Shown: piece after piece, positions 37,522-48,039 of the stretch | Position numbering within the stretch: position 1 is the stretch's first letter | Layout of the letters: every line of letters starts with the position of its first letter | Assembly (NCBI GenBank): GCA_029204225.1 | Contig: CM055109.1 | Location: 31,347,870 to 31,411,869, forward strand | DNA from: Diphasiastrum complanatum | Taxonomy: Eukaryota; Streptophyta; Lycopodiopsida; Lycopodiales; Lycopodiaceae | Direction: 5' to 3' | DNA length: 64,000 nucleotides | The notes under the pieces: model-generated | Told to the model about the DNA's origin: nothing | The model's database searches: none | Seen by the model: only the letters and a program-made list of their open reading frames with translations | Program-made: the position numbers and the translations under genes

Positions 37522-38225
37522 CACCTCCAATGACTTCTAGTTGAGATGCCCCAATCTCTTGTGACATACCTCTTGCATTGACAATTGTTCCTTTTCCATA
37601 CATCCAAATTGGTTAGCAACAACACAAGCATCAAGTGTGCATGTCAAAATACATTTGCTATGTTTAAGGCTTCCTTTAAAGTTTTGCCTTGCGTGCAAAT
37701 AGTTTCTATTCCAAGCTTGGTTGTGTTGTGATATGATTGGTTTGATTTTAGTGTCTCCATCCATTCGTGGAAATCTATTCACTTTGTCTAGCAACTCTAA
37801 TTGTTACTAGTTGGTGTCTCATTGAGAGTGTGAGAATGAAAGTAGTATCCTTGAAATTTGCAAAATTTTGAACAAAACATCCTTCACATTCACATTCCTA
37901 TTAGTAGAGATGGAAATAGGAATTTTGCCAATCCCTTTGATTGCACACTCACCATCATTGGCTATGTAGATCACCTTCTTGTCACCCTCACATGCCATCA
38001 ACGATGAATAATACTCCTCATGATATGTCATATGTGATGTAGCTCCACTATCAATACACCAAGGATCAATATCTCCATGATTAACCAACAAGCAAGATGA
38101 CACAACAGAAGCATCATTTAAATTTTGGTCATCAACACCATCTTCCTCAAGAGTTAGATTGGTTTGCTTCTCACCTTAATCTCTCTTCTTTTTGAAGAAA
38201 TCACTAGCAAAATGTGCAACTGGCC
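37380..38225 (-). mobile_element. Ty1/copia fragment, family B (zinc knuckle - protease - pre-integrase)
   Basis: On the minus strand: GHFASDFFKKKRD at about 38215-38175, the last part of a gag zinc knuckle; a retropepsin-type WCIDSGATSHM with IGKIPI and VKDVLF (38103-37819); then KRLGHLN and MAKREAIFGLP of the pre-integrase domain. It is cut at about 38225 by plus-strand sequence of another element. Stops at TAA/TAG sites between the blocks make it defective. A related zinc knuckle occurs on the plus strand at 52570-52640. Confidence 0.8.
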
Positions 38226-38940
38226 ATGGACAGCCATGGTAGAAGGAGTGCGTTGGATCGCGACTCATAGGCCATCAGAAACCCTCAAACAAAGAGGGAA
38301 GCCAAAAGCAAAAGAGGGGGCCACGGACAACTCGCACGTGCCCAAGAAAATTTGTTCCTTAGCATGTAGAAGTGCCTAGCACCTGGAAGAGGAGAGTTCG
38401 GCGCGCTGGAATGGTGGATAACTGTGGGATCAAGGCCATTTAGAATCAATGGGTGAGATCAAAGACAATGTAGGTCGTTAGATGGAAGTGGACCAATGGA
38501 TCTTTAAAGATCTTCTACCTTCATTTAAAAGGGGAATGAAGTGTAAATTACACTTCAACTTCTTTAAAAAATTTTGCCTTGAAATGGACCTTGGGTCCCA
38601 AAGTTTTTGATGTTTGAAGTTATTTCAAGAAGAAGAAATAGTTCAAAAACAAAAAAAAGGTCCCTATTTTCGCCTCCTTGATCCTATTTTGGCCAAACGA
38701 AGGGCTATAGCTTCCAAACGAAGGGCACCATGATATCACCACTCTATGGGACACAAAGTTGTGAGTTTGTGGTGAGGAACATTTCGGAGGGCGAAACTAA
38801 TCTGGCTTCCAATTTGGCAGAAAAGTGGCGGGTGACCTAGTAAACCAAAAATTGTAGGTTATTATTTTAGACTTTTGACATCACATTTGGCCTTGACATA
38901 CATTTTATAGCCTACAAGTGGAGTTTTACGTAATTTGGTG
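38226..38940 (+). other. Probable leader or LTR-side sequence of element C
   Basis: It lies directly before a copia gag start at 38941 and after the break in element B. It begins near CCATGGACAGCCATGG, a 6-bp inverted repeat. No primer site or LTR end was recognised with confidence. Confidence 0.35.
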
Positions 38941-39830
38941 ATGGCCAACATGAATGAGGCAATTTTGGGCGATGCAAGCAAACATGAGGGGGCTTCCAAC
39001 TACAACATCTGGAAGTTCAAAATGAAGAGCATACTGATGGAGAAGGAGCTATGAGATATCGTTGTGGGCATTGAGGGCCAAATATCACTCTAGGAGATAT
39101 GAGGGGCCTTTGACAAGAAGGCGCAAAAGCATTGTCATTGATCAATCTCTTAGTGAAAGACCATGTGATCACCCATATTAGTGATGCCATGATAGCCAGG
39201 GAAGCTTGGGAAGCTCTTAGAGCACTATTTCAAACTTGAAATCCAACTCGAGCCATGTTCTTGAAGTCAAAATTGAACACTATCAGGATGGAAGAAGATG
39301 AAATGGTGGGATTCTTCTTCACCAGGATCAAAGAGCTGAGATACAAACTCGTGGCGATAGGAGAACCAATTAGGGACGTTGAATTGGTACACACCATTAT
39401 GAGCGGTGTATCAAAGGGCCTATAGATGTTTGTGAGCGGCATTGCCTCAGGGGAGAGATTGCCTACCTTCGAAGATTTGCATGGGATCATGTTGCACGAG
39501 GAGCAACGTTGAGAGGTAGTAAAATCAAGGCAAACTCCATAGGATGATCAGACATTGTTAGCCAAGAACAAGCAAACAGGTTGGAAAAGGATTCCAAAGA
39601 AGGGCAAGGATGATGAGGACGAGGGAGAGTCGTCATCGAAGTAGAAAAAAAAAGAAGAAGGGCAAATGTTACTATTGCCACAAACTTGGTCATTGGGCAT
39701 GCGAATGCTATAAGAAGAGAGTTGACATAAAGGCGGGAAAAGTGAAACAACAAGGCAATATTGCCGAAGATGATGGGGAAGATGACGAAATATCATCGGT
39801 ATCAGTTGAGAATACGCTATAAAACTGATC
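38941..39830 (+). pseudogene. Copia gag, family C, broken
   Basis: Starts MANMNEAILGDASKHEG followed by NYNIWKFKMKSILMEKEL, the usual N-terminal block of copia gag (DUF4219/UBN2 type). It continues with stops and shifts through AREAWEALRALF, LNTIRMEEDEMVGFFFTRIKEL, and VHTIMSGVSKGL, then FEDLHGIMLHEEQR. A frame change later it reaches the zinc knuckle CYYCHKLGHWACEC (CX2CX4HX4C) at 39666-39707. Gag would form the particle and bind RNA. At least five in-frame stops; the sequence then switches to a minus-strand integrase piece. Confidence 0.85.
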
Positions 39831-39837
39831 GATTCAA

Positions 39838-40340
39838 TCACCACAGCACACCATCAAGTGCTTTTGTAGAGCGATATTCTCCTCCATAATGTGTTGTCAA
39901 CACCTTCATCTTGGCACTTGATTGGTTGTCAATTATCACCTCTAAATGCCCAAAGCACTCAAATGTCTTCAATTTCTTCCTAACGGGGTATATCCATGTC
40001 TTTTGTGAATAGTCATCCATGAATATCATAAATAGAATGTTCCGTCGATGGAAATGGTCTTTATTAGACCACATAAATCTAAGTGTACTAACTTGAGTAC
40101 TCCACTTTGCTCTTGTTGCTTTGATGAACTTCTCCATGTGTTGCTTTTCAAGAACACAACTTTTTGTTCCTCTCTACCATTCAAACTAAGTAATGTCATT
40201 GTCATTCTTTGCTTGCAAAGTAGACGCAAACACCTGAAGTTCAAGTGGTCTGATTGTTTATCATCATGCCACAAATCATTGTCTTACGTACCCATAAGGG
40301 CAAGCAACAAGTTACCTGAGAAGGCAGTCTCATTATACAA
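39838..40340 (-). pseudogene. Copia pre-integrase/integrase fragment inserted in element C
   Basis: The minus strand gives LNFRCLRLLCKQRM, then LKLVHLDLCGLIKTISIDG, FMDDYSQKTWIYPVRKKL and, after a gap, HYGGEYRS, the order of the copia integrase core. The first catalytic aspartates are visible. It lies in reverse orientation between the gag and the pol end of element C, so it belongs to a different copy. Confidence 0.75.
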
Positions 40341-40464
40341 GACATAATGTTGGTCTAGAGCTATAGGTAATTTGGTTGCCATGTGTCAATATTCTACTAG
40401 CATAGGGTAACCCAAAGGTACTGACTTATGGCAATGTGCACAACTTACATGTGCCAATGATTAT

Positions 40465-40552
40465 GACATGACTATGTTGACAAAATTATTTGAAAAGTTT
40501 CGTAGCATGCTAGGTGTTGGTATGAACAAAATAGCCATTGAGGGGGGGTGTT
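40465..40552 (+). pseudogene. Copia pol C-terminus, element C
   Basis: Reads DMTMLTKLFEKFRSMLGVG, then IEGGC and stop. This is the standard end of copia pol (D-LTK..KFxxxxxLLGV..IEGEC). It stops exactly where the polypurine tract and LTR follow. Confidence 0.8.
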
Positions 40553-40971
40553 GAAATAAATGTCTATTTTGCCCCTTAAGGCTTGTATACTTGTAACTTG
40601 TAAGTTGTGCATAAGACATGGGGGTAAAACATTTATGTACATAGTACACCCCACTTGTGCTAATTAGGCAAGTAATAAAAAGTAGGTTGAGGCTCCACTG
40701 TACTATGCATATCGAGGTGGATCTTTATGAGCTTGATATTTAATTTCTTTCGGATAATGAAGAGCTTTCCCACATGGGTAGGACAGGATGATATCTTCCA
40801 TGCTAGGAAGTTAGATCATGATGAATCCAGAACTGTACAGATCTTGGATTGTATGTTGCTGATTGAAGCCATTGCTCCTGAATTTGTGTTCACTTGTTGA
40901 TGGGTGTTTGTTTGAATGCTTAGCCTCTTGGATCTGATAGCTTTTCGGCTATGTCAGACTATGACAAGGTA
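40537..40971 (+). repeat. Polypurine tract and 3' LTR of element C
   Basis: TTGAGGGGGGG at 40537-40547 is a good polypurine tract, followed at 40548 by TGTTGAAATAAATG, a typical copia LTR start. The LTR end was not located; 40971 is the point where a reverse-strand primer-site motif begins. Confidence 0.65.
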
Positions 40972-40985
40972 GGCTTTGATACCAC
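40972..40985 (-). promoter_or_regulatory. Reverse-strand primer-binding-site motif
   Basis: The minus strand reads TGGTATCAAAGCC, one mismatch from the tRNA-Met-type copia primer site TGGTATCAGAGC. It implies that another minus-strand LTR once ended just to the right (about 40990), although no partner LTR was found. Confidence 0.5.
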
Positions 40986-41089
40986 TGATGCAAAAAATGC
41001 ACTCAGAAAATACAAATTTCAGCTAGAACTTTGGTGACAAATTGATAAAACTCCAATTCTATTTGTAACTCTTGGTTTTGGTGCTCAAG

Positions 41090-41700
41090 TTTAGCATTTC
41101 GCCTTTGCAAGCGTCTGTTTTTTTAAATTAGTCGACACAGTTTTTTTTGGAATGGCACTAGAAGATGGCATGGTTTGGGATTGGGGGATGGCAATAATAC
41201 TAGGATGAATCAATTCAAGAGGTGGATTTGTAGGAAAAGATGTCTCCATGAACTTGTTTGTCTGAAATGCGATTAGATCTAGCAGGTACTCAGTTGTCTT
41301 CAAGTAAATTGTTTTTGAAAATTGCTTGCTTTTTCAAGAAGTATTTTTTTTGCTTCAAGAATTGAACTAGATGAAACAGCATGGGGCACTATTCTAGCAT
41401 CACATCTTTGACCTTCTAGTATGAGATTAACGATGTGTTGTATTTCATTGTATTGACAGTGGTGCAAATAAATGCAACCAAGAAAAGATGATTGAATTAT
41501 ATTCACAAATTTTGGGTTTTCAAAAAAGGTCTATAATCGTAGTAACAGTCGTGGGAAATCTTTGGAAACAGGTTGGGAAACAATTGCTACGGTCACAAGT
41601 TGGTCGTCATCATTCACAATGGTTTTGAAAGGTAGACGTACATGGGACACAGTCATAGTCTTGATTGCTAAGGCTACACCAATGCTAATTCAACAATGCA
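41090..41700 (-). pseudogene. Coding-like relic, family not recognised
   Basis: The minus strand holds successive open stretches separated by single stops: VSHVRLPFKTIVNDDDQLV, then MNIIQSSFLGCIYLHHCQ and ILEAKKILLEKASNFQKQ, and after a stop PPLELIHPSIIAIPQSQ. They read like protein but match nothing I know. They may be gag of a diverged element beginning at the primer site to the left, although the orientation does not fit, or a host pseudogene. Confidence 0.3.
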
Positions 41701-41750
41701 CTAGAAGGCTGCATTATGAATCAAAATCAGTCTGAAGTTATGAAATTACT

Positions 41751-42005
41751 TCTAATAAATAAAACATAACATGTGTATGACCAAAATAAACATATTGTTT
41801 CCTGCGTAAATTACTTCTAATAAATAAAACACACTATGTATAAAATTGAAATGAACATAAGGCAGAAAATTATTTCTAATTAATAAAACATAACATGTAT
41901 AAGATTGAAATGAGCATATTGTTTCTAGCATAAATGCCATCTAATAAATAAAACATACTATCTATAAGATTGAAATGAATATATTGTTTTATGGCATAAA
42001 TAAAA
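41751..42005. repeat. Tandem repeat, ~63-bp unit, 4 copies
   Basis: tctaataaataaaaca(t/c)a starts at 41751, 41816, 41875 and 41940, each copy followed by gtataagattgaaatgaacatattgttt in more or less altered form. Confidence 0.9.
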
Positions 42006-42049
42006 TATGTACTTAATAATTGCTCACTATAAATCAAATATTACAAAGT

Positions 42050-42359
42050 CAGTCTCTGCTAAAATTAACGTTGATGAAGATGTGAAAATCGTGACACTCT
42101 GACAAATGCCTTTAAAACTAATTTACAGAATACCCTAAACCGTGAAGGGCACCTTTGGCATTTGTAGAACAGTGTCGTCTTTTTCGCCTTTCTTGTTTGT
42201 GGAAATTCACTTGTATTTATGTAGACAGTCGCGCTTTATTCGTCTGTCTTATTTTACATGTAAATATGCAGACTGTGCGACAACACAAGTAGAATACAAC
42301 AATATGAATGGAGGTAGATTAACATAGGATTTAAGAGAGTAGAGGAGATAAATTCAACA
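42050..42359 (-). repeat. 3' LTR of element D, truncated
   Basis: Begins TGTTGAATTTATC at 42359 and follows the 5' LTR (TGTTGGATTTATTCC) through ctcctctactctc, gttaatct, gcatatttacatg and atgccaaaggtgccct. Beyond about 42110 the match weakens and it cannot be followed past about 42050, where the 63-bp repeat region lies. Confidence 0.75.
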
Positions 42360-42374
42360 CACCTGGCCCCCCGT
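42360..42374 (-). promoter_or_regulatory. Polypurine tract of element D
   Basis: The minus strand reads AACGGGGGGCCAGG immediately before the 3' LTR start; it would prime plus-strand DNA synthesis. Confidence 0.6.
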
Positions 42375-45300
42375 TAATCTAGATCTATGAATGCCTTGAT
42401 CTTCAGACTAAGCAATGCACAAAACTTGTTGTGTGCATTAACACTTAATGCCTTTGTGAATATATCTGCAACCATGTCCTGCGTTCTACAGTACGTTAAG
42501 CTTACCTCCTTGTTGAGAACCTTGCCCATGATGTAGTGATATCTAATTTCAATGTACTTACTCCTAGAGTGAAATCTAATGGTTGGCCGATAAGGCAATA
42601 GCACTCTGATTATCACAGAACATAATTGTAGGGCTATACTGATACGAACTAATGTCTGACAGTAAATTTCTCAATCAAAATGCTTCTTTAATAGATTGAG
42701 AAACAACAATGTATTCTGCTTCTGTAGGAGAAAGATCAATAGAGGTCTGCTTACAACTATTCCATGAGATAAGACCGCCGTTGAAGAAGAATGTAAATCT
42801 AGATGTGGACTTATGATTGTCTGCATCTCGCCCCCCCCAGCTTGCATCAGAATATCCACTGAGCTGATGAAGATTGTCATTGCTGACTTCTCATCGTAGA
42901 TGCACTGGTCCATGGTAACTCGAATATACCTCATGACTCTTATAAGAGCCTTTCAATGGGTAATGCCAGGATTACCCATATATTGGCTGAGTGAGCTTAC
43001 TGCAAAAGAGATGTCAGGCCTTGTACAGACCATTGCGTACATGAGAGATCCAAGTATCGATCGATAAGGATACTCTCTCTCTCATTTGCTCCTCTTCCTG
43101 CTTGGTCTGGGGACATTGGTCCTTTGACAAATGCAGGTCTGGATCCATTGGTGAGTGAGCTAATTTACAATTGATCAAATTGTATCTGTTAAGAACATTA
43201 TGAAGATACCTTTGTTGAGTGATGTAAATCAGTCAATTTGCTCTATCTTTGTAGATTTGAATTCCCAGACAAAAGTGAGCTTCGCCCAGATCAGTCATGT
43301 CAAATTCTGAGAACAGCATCTGTTTCGAATCCTTAACCATATTGGTATTGTTGCTGAAGAGCAACGTATCATCCACGTATAAGGTGATGATAATGAAGGA
43401 TGTTGTACCGACTTGGAATAGATGTTGCAATCAACAATGCTTGGTTTAAATCCTTGTTCAATGAAGAATGTTTTGATCCTCTGAAACCAAGCCCTGGCAG
43501 ACTGTTTCAAGCCGTACAGTGCTTTGTGGAGTTTACAAACATGATTTTTCATGCCTTCCAGAATGTATTCTTCAGGTTGGATCATGTAGATATCTTTTTG
43601 TATAACTCCATTCAGATAGGCTGTTTGTACATCAAGTTGATGTACTTTGAGGTTGGCAGCTGCAGATAAGACAAGAGCATTCGGATCGACGAATGTTTGA
43701 TGACTGGACTGAAAGTCTCGCTGTAGTCGACATTCGAGATCTGGGTGAATCTTTGTGCTACCATTCTAGCCTTCCTTCGATTAATTGCTCCATTGGCATT
43801 ATATTTGACCTTAAAGATCCATTTGCAATCAATGATATTGCAGCCAATAGGAGCTTCGACTAATGACCATGTCTGATTCTTGATCAGAGAGGAATACTCT
43901 CTGTCCATGGCTTCTCTCCAAAGATCAGAGTCTGGTTGGCTAAGTGCCTTCGACTATCGTCGGTTTCTGCATTACGAGACAGGCAAACTAAGGAGTATAC
44001 CTTGTGGGCTGTGTGCGCACTCGGCTTGATCTTCTGGGAGGATTCGACTGATGAATCGCTCTTGGGACTTGTTGTTGGGTAGCAGCAACATCTTCGTCTG
44101 ATTCGATGTATCGAAGTGGGTCGACAATACATACGCCTGAGCCAGAAGCTCGGACTGTCGTGTCAATGTCAAGTGATGAAGGTTCTTCTTGAGCAATATC
44201 CTTGCCTTTGAGGTCGACGAACTGATCCTCGATAAAGACTGTATCCCGGCTATACAAGATTTGCTGAGTATCAGGATCGTACAGCTTGTAAGTGTTATCA
44301 GACGAAGTATATCCGATCAGAATGGTCTTGAGACCTTGGAAGTCCAATTTAATCCTTGTGTCCTTTGGGATCTACACGTAGGCAATGCACCCAAACACTC
44401 TTAGGTTCTTCAAAGAAGGCTTAGAGCCTGTCCACACCTCGTGGGGTGTCTTGTCTGAGAAGGCCTTGGTCGAACATCTGTTCTGGACGTAAGCTGTAGT
44501 GGAGACAGCTTCAGCCCAAAATCTCTTGGGCAACGATGCATGCGACAGCATACATTTAGCGGATTCGACCAGAGTACGGTTCTTCCTCTCAGCTAAGCCA
44601 TTAGACTGAGGACTGTAAGGAGTGATGAATTGTTGCTCAATGTCTTGGCTTTGGCAGTACTCTTTAAGCTCGACAAAGATATATTCTCCACCGTTGTCTG
44701 ACCTTAGGGCCTTGATCGTCCTTCCAGTCTCCTTTTCTGCATGCTCCTTGAAGATTCTGAAGCAGTTGAAGGCTTCTGATTTCTTCTTTATGAAGTACAC
44801 CATAGTCCTTCTGGAGAATTTGTGAATAAAGGTTATAAAATACTTGGCGTCCTTCAGCGAAGGATTTTTCATCTGGCCACAAATATCTGAATGTACAACA
44901 TCTAGCAATCCTCTAGCAACATGCTAATGGCTTGACTTAAATGGTTTCCTAGTCTGTTTACCAACTAGAAGTCTTGACAGACAGGTAACTTGACCTTTTT
45001 GCGAGGATAGTCGAGATCAAGAACAATAGATTGTCTAGACATTCATTGTACAGCAGCATGATTTAAATGACCAAGTCTATAATGCCAAAGTAAACCTTTA
45101 TTTGAATGAATTGAAGTACTGAGAGCCTGACTAGAGGCAAAAAAACAATGACAACTTATACAAGTATCCATGTCTCTTTCCGAGTGCTAGGATCTTGTCT
45201 GTCCTATCAACTACTTTACGCTGATCACATTCGAACTCTCCTCTATGTACTAGATCTATGATTCTGCTTACAGAGAGCAGATTCGTAGATAACTTTGGTA

Positions 45301-46399
45301 CATACAGGACTTTAGAGAGTAGCTTAGGTTGATCATTTGCAAAGCATAATCTTACAGTGCCTTCACCTTTAATAGCTTGTGTGCTATTGTTGCCAAGGTG
45401 AACGAATTTCTGAGTACTGTAAGGTGTATAGGACTCAAAATAGCCAATGAGGCTAGTCATGTGTTGAGTGGCTCCAGAGTCCAAGAACCAAGAACTGTTA
45501 CCAGATGCTCCTTGATGGTTGGTCATGAAGGCATCATGATCCGCATCTTGAATAGGCTATAGAGCTTCTGCAGCTGCATTTGCCACTTGATTCGACTGCC
45601 CTTTGTTATTGTTCTTCGCTTGAAGTATTTATCAGTCTTGTATTTTGTGATTGTTTCATTTGCAGTATCTGTAGAATAGCTTCTTCTTTGTCTACGGATT
45701 CGCCTGTTCCTTGTGCTGAGTTGGTTTCTGGTCTGGCTTTGATTGCTTTAGGCCTTTCTTCTTCTTATGCTTTGCCTTGCTCTTGTTGGTGTACAAGGCG
45801 CGAGAATCAGCTGAGGAACTCGAGGCTTCGTTCCTTTATGTGTCTTCCTACAACAACATAGTAATGACTCTAGATAGAGTCAATTCTGGATGAGTCGTGA
45901 TGATCATCACCCAGTTGTAATAAGAACTTGGCAAGCTTGTAAGTAGTTGCATCACTGCATCTTGATCGTCTATGATAGATCCGAGAGCGGCCATTTGTCT
46001 TAGCAGGTTCTTAAATTGATTGATGTGATTCTGCAGAGAATCACCATTTGTCATCTTAAGGGAGTAGAGCTTCTTCCTGAGATGTAGCTTGGAAGCTATA
46101 TCTCGCACTTCATATAGTGTGCTCAAGATGTCCTAGACTTCTCTATATGTCTGAGCCTCGGATACATGGCCGATCTGGGTATCCGTGATGTTGAGGATGA
46201 TCAGCGCGAAAGCTTTTCCATCCTTCAGCTTCCATCTGGCGATTGTCACGTCGTCTGCTTCGGGTTTCCCTTCTGCACCTATAACAATGTTGTACAATTC
46301 TTTTGCCATGAGTACAATTTTCATCTTAAATTTCCACATATGGTAATTGGCTCCATCAAAGTTGTCCATGATAGAACTGGCTTTCCCTTGGGAATCCAT
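42374..46399 (-). pseudogene. Copia gag-pol of element D, broken
   Basis: Gag starts MDSQGKASSIMDNFDGANY with HMWKFKMKIVLMAKELYN (46399) and continues KLHLRKKLYSLKM.. LPSSYYNWV. The zinc knuckle is damaged (FYRYCK.. HKIQD, about 45660). Then protease WFLDSGATQHM (about 45490), integrase with VHSDICGQM, LRSDNGGEYIF and SNGLAERKNRT (44908-44372), RT with YSETFSPVIKHSSIRMLLS and the active site LYVDD (43379-43368) followed by DLGEAHFCLGIQI, and RNase H ending at HSRSKYIEIRYHY and MVADIFTKAL. All catalytic landmarks survive but are split by stops (for example at 46130, 45560 and 44930) and shifts. Confidence 0.9.
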
Positions 46400-46543
46400 G
46401 TGGAAGAGTTAGTCTAAGTGATAGGAGAAACTACCAGTGACTTAAGTATGAAAATCTGATATTGAAAGTACAGAACAAGAAAACAATTACTCTATCGGCT
46501 AGCAGAGTCTTGTACTGTGGAAGATTATCAAGCTATGAAAATA

Positions 46544-46555
46544 GCTCTGATACCA
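46544..46555 (-). promoter_or_regulatory. Primer-binding site of element D
   Basis: The minus strand reads TGGTATCAGAGC, exactly the copia site complementary to the initiator tRNA-Met 3' region, directly after the LTR end CCAACA. It fixes the inner boundary of the 5' LTR. Confidence 0.92.
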
Positions 46556-47742
46556 TGTTGGAGAGAGGGAGATGAACGAGTTGAGAAAATGTGTCGTATG
46601 TTGGAAACAAAAAATAAGCTCAAAGAGGTAAGATGAACACGAACGAGAAACGAACTCGAACAAGAAACAAACGAGAAACGAACTCGAACAGAAAATGTTC
46701 ATGCGTAGTGGAACGAGCTATATGACTCTCTCCGTAAGCATGACTACACCTATCAGAACAAACAAAACGGTAGTGATGGGAATCACAGTCGTTCTTGATT
46801 ACGTAGCCAAACTTTAATAAATGAATGAAGCTCCAGAAGAATGGTTTGTCACGAATAGTAAGACAAACTATTCATCTCGAATGATTTGTGAAGAGCTAGA
46901 TGGTGCTCGACTAATAATTAGTCGCGAATGATTTGCGAAAGACAAGACTAAATGTTAGTCGTCTATTACCAGAAAGAACAACTAGAAAGATCAGACAAAA
47001 TGAATGATAAGCATAGCAATATTAACATAGGTTTGAACACTGAACAAAGAACTGTATTAGATTAAGTATATCATGTATACATGTCAATAATGCGGTGGAG
47101 CACAAGAAAATAGCAGATGAAACCGCGTGCCCTACGAAGCTTATACAATCTATAAAGGAATAAAACCTTATTGCTGACAATCAAGCATCAATGCACGAGG
47201 CATTTACTTTGTCTATCTCGTTGATAAGCTTCTCTTCATCGTCAACTCATCAACTCATTCACTCATTAACCTGAATACACAAATGGTATCCAGTATATAT
47301 ACATTATATTATAGGTGTGTAGATGTGAAAAGTACAGAGTGGATGTGCTGTCTGTAAGAGATTGTGGGTGGCTGCAGTCATTGTCCAATCTCTTAGCGCA
47401 ACTGCATGGGGTCAGCGTGAAAAGGGTGTGACGTTAGTCAGTGCTGAAGTGACCGTTGGTGATGATGATGCAAAAAGTACATCACTCTTACAAGTAGCCT
47501 TAGGATTTGAGTGCCCATGCTTTTAGGGCACCTTTGGCATTCTACAAGATAGTGTCACCTTTTTTTTCTGCCTGTCACCATGACGTGTGTAAAAACACAG
47601 TGTCGCGATTCTTTCACTTTTATTCATTTGTGCAAATTTGCATGTAAATATGCAGACTGCGCGACAACGTTAGTAAATATGCAGCATGAATGGAGACAGA
47701 TTAACATGGGATTTAAGGAGAGTAGAGGGAATAAATCCAACA
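46556..47742 (-). repeat. 5' LTR of element D, 1187 bp
   Basis: Runs from TGTTGGATTTATTCC (47742) to CCAACA (46556), giving TG..CA ends with a short TGTTGG/CCAACA inverted repeat. A TATA-like stretch (atataatgtatatatact) lies at about 47315-47298. Near the 3' end the phrases 'gttcgagttcgtttctcgttc' recur. Confidence 0.88.
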
Positions 47743-48036
47743 ATTGGTCCTTTGACAAACGCAAGCCTGGACCCATAGGTGGGTGAGCTAATTTACAATT
47801 CATTAGATTGTATCTATCAAATACATTGTGAAGATACCTTTGTTGAGTGATGTAGATCAGTCATCTCGCTCTATCTCTGTAGATTCGAATGTCCAGACAA
47901 AAGTGAGCTTCGCCTAGATCAATCATGTCGAACTCAAAAAATAGCATCTATTTAGAATCCTTGACCAAATTGGTATTGTTGCTGAAAAGCAACGTATCAT
48001 CCATGTATAAGGTGATGATAATAAAGGATCGTTGCA
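47743..48036 (-). pseudogene. Copia RT fragment of a second D-like copy
   Basis: Close match to 43130-43400 of element D: FIIITLYMDDTLLFSNNTN, DLGEAHFCLDI and YITQQRYLHN. The active site reads YMDD in place of YVDD. The fragment touches the 5' LTR of element D at one end and the plus-strand gag of element E at the other. Confidence 0.85.
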
Positions 48037-48039
48037 CTG

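Larger units (their letters stand above)
42050..47742 (-). mobile_element. Ty1/copia element D, nearly complete, reverse strand
   Basis: Most complete element of the window. On the minus strand: 5' LTR 47742-46556, a perfect primer-binding site, gag, protease, integrase, RT and RNase H in copia order (46399-42374), a G-rich polypurine tract and a truncated 3' LTR (42359 to about 42050). Several stops and frame changes in gag-pol make it non-autonomous. The right end lies directly against a piece of a second D-like copy. The order protease-integrase-RT-RNase H places it in Ty1/copia. Confidence 0.92.

Noticed and set aside
42142-42327. Small plus-strand frame
   Set aside because: It lies inside the 3' LTR of element D in reverse orientation.
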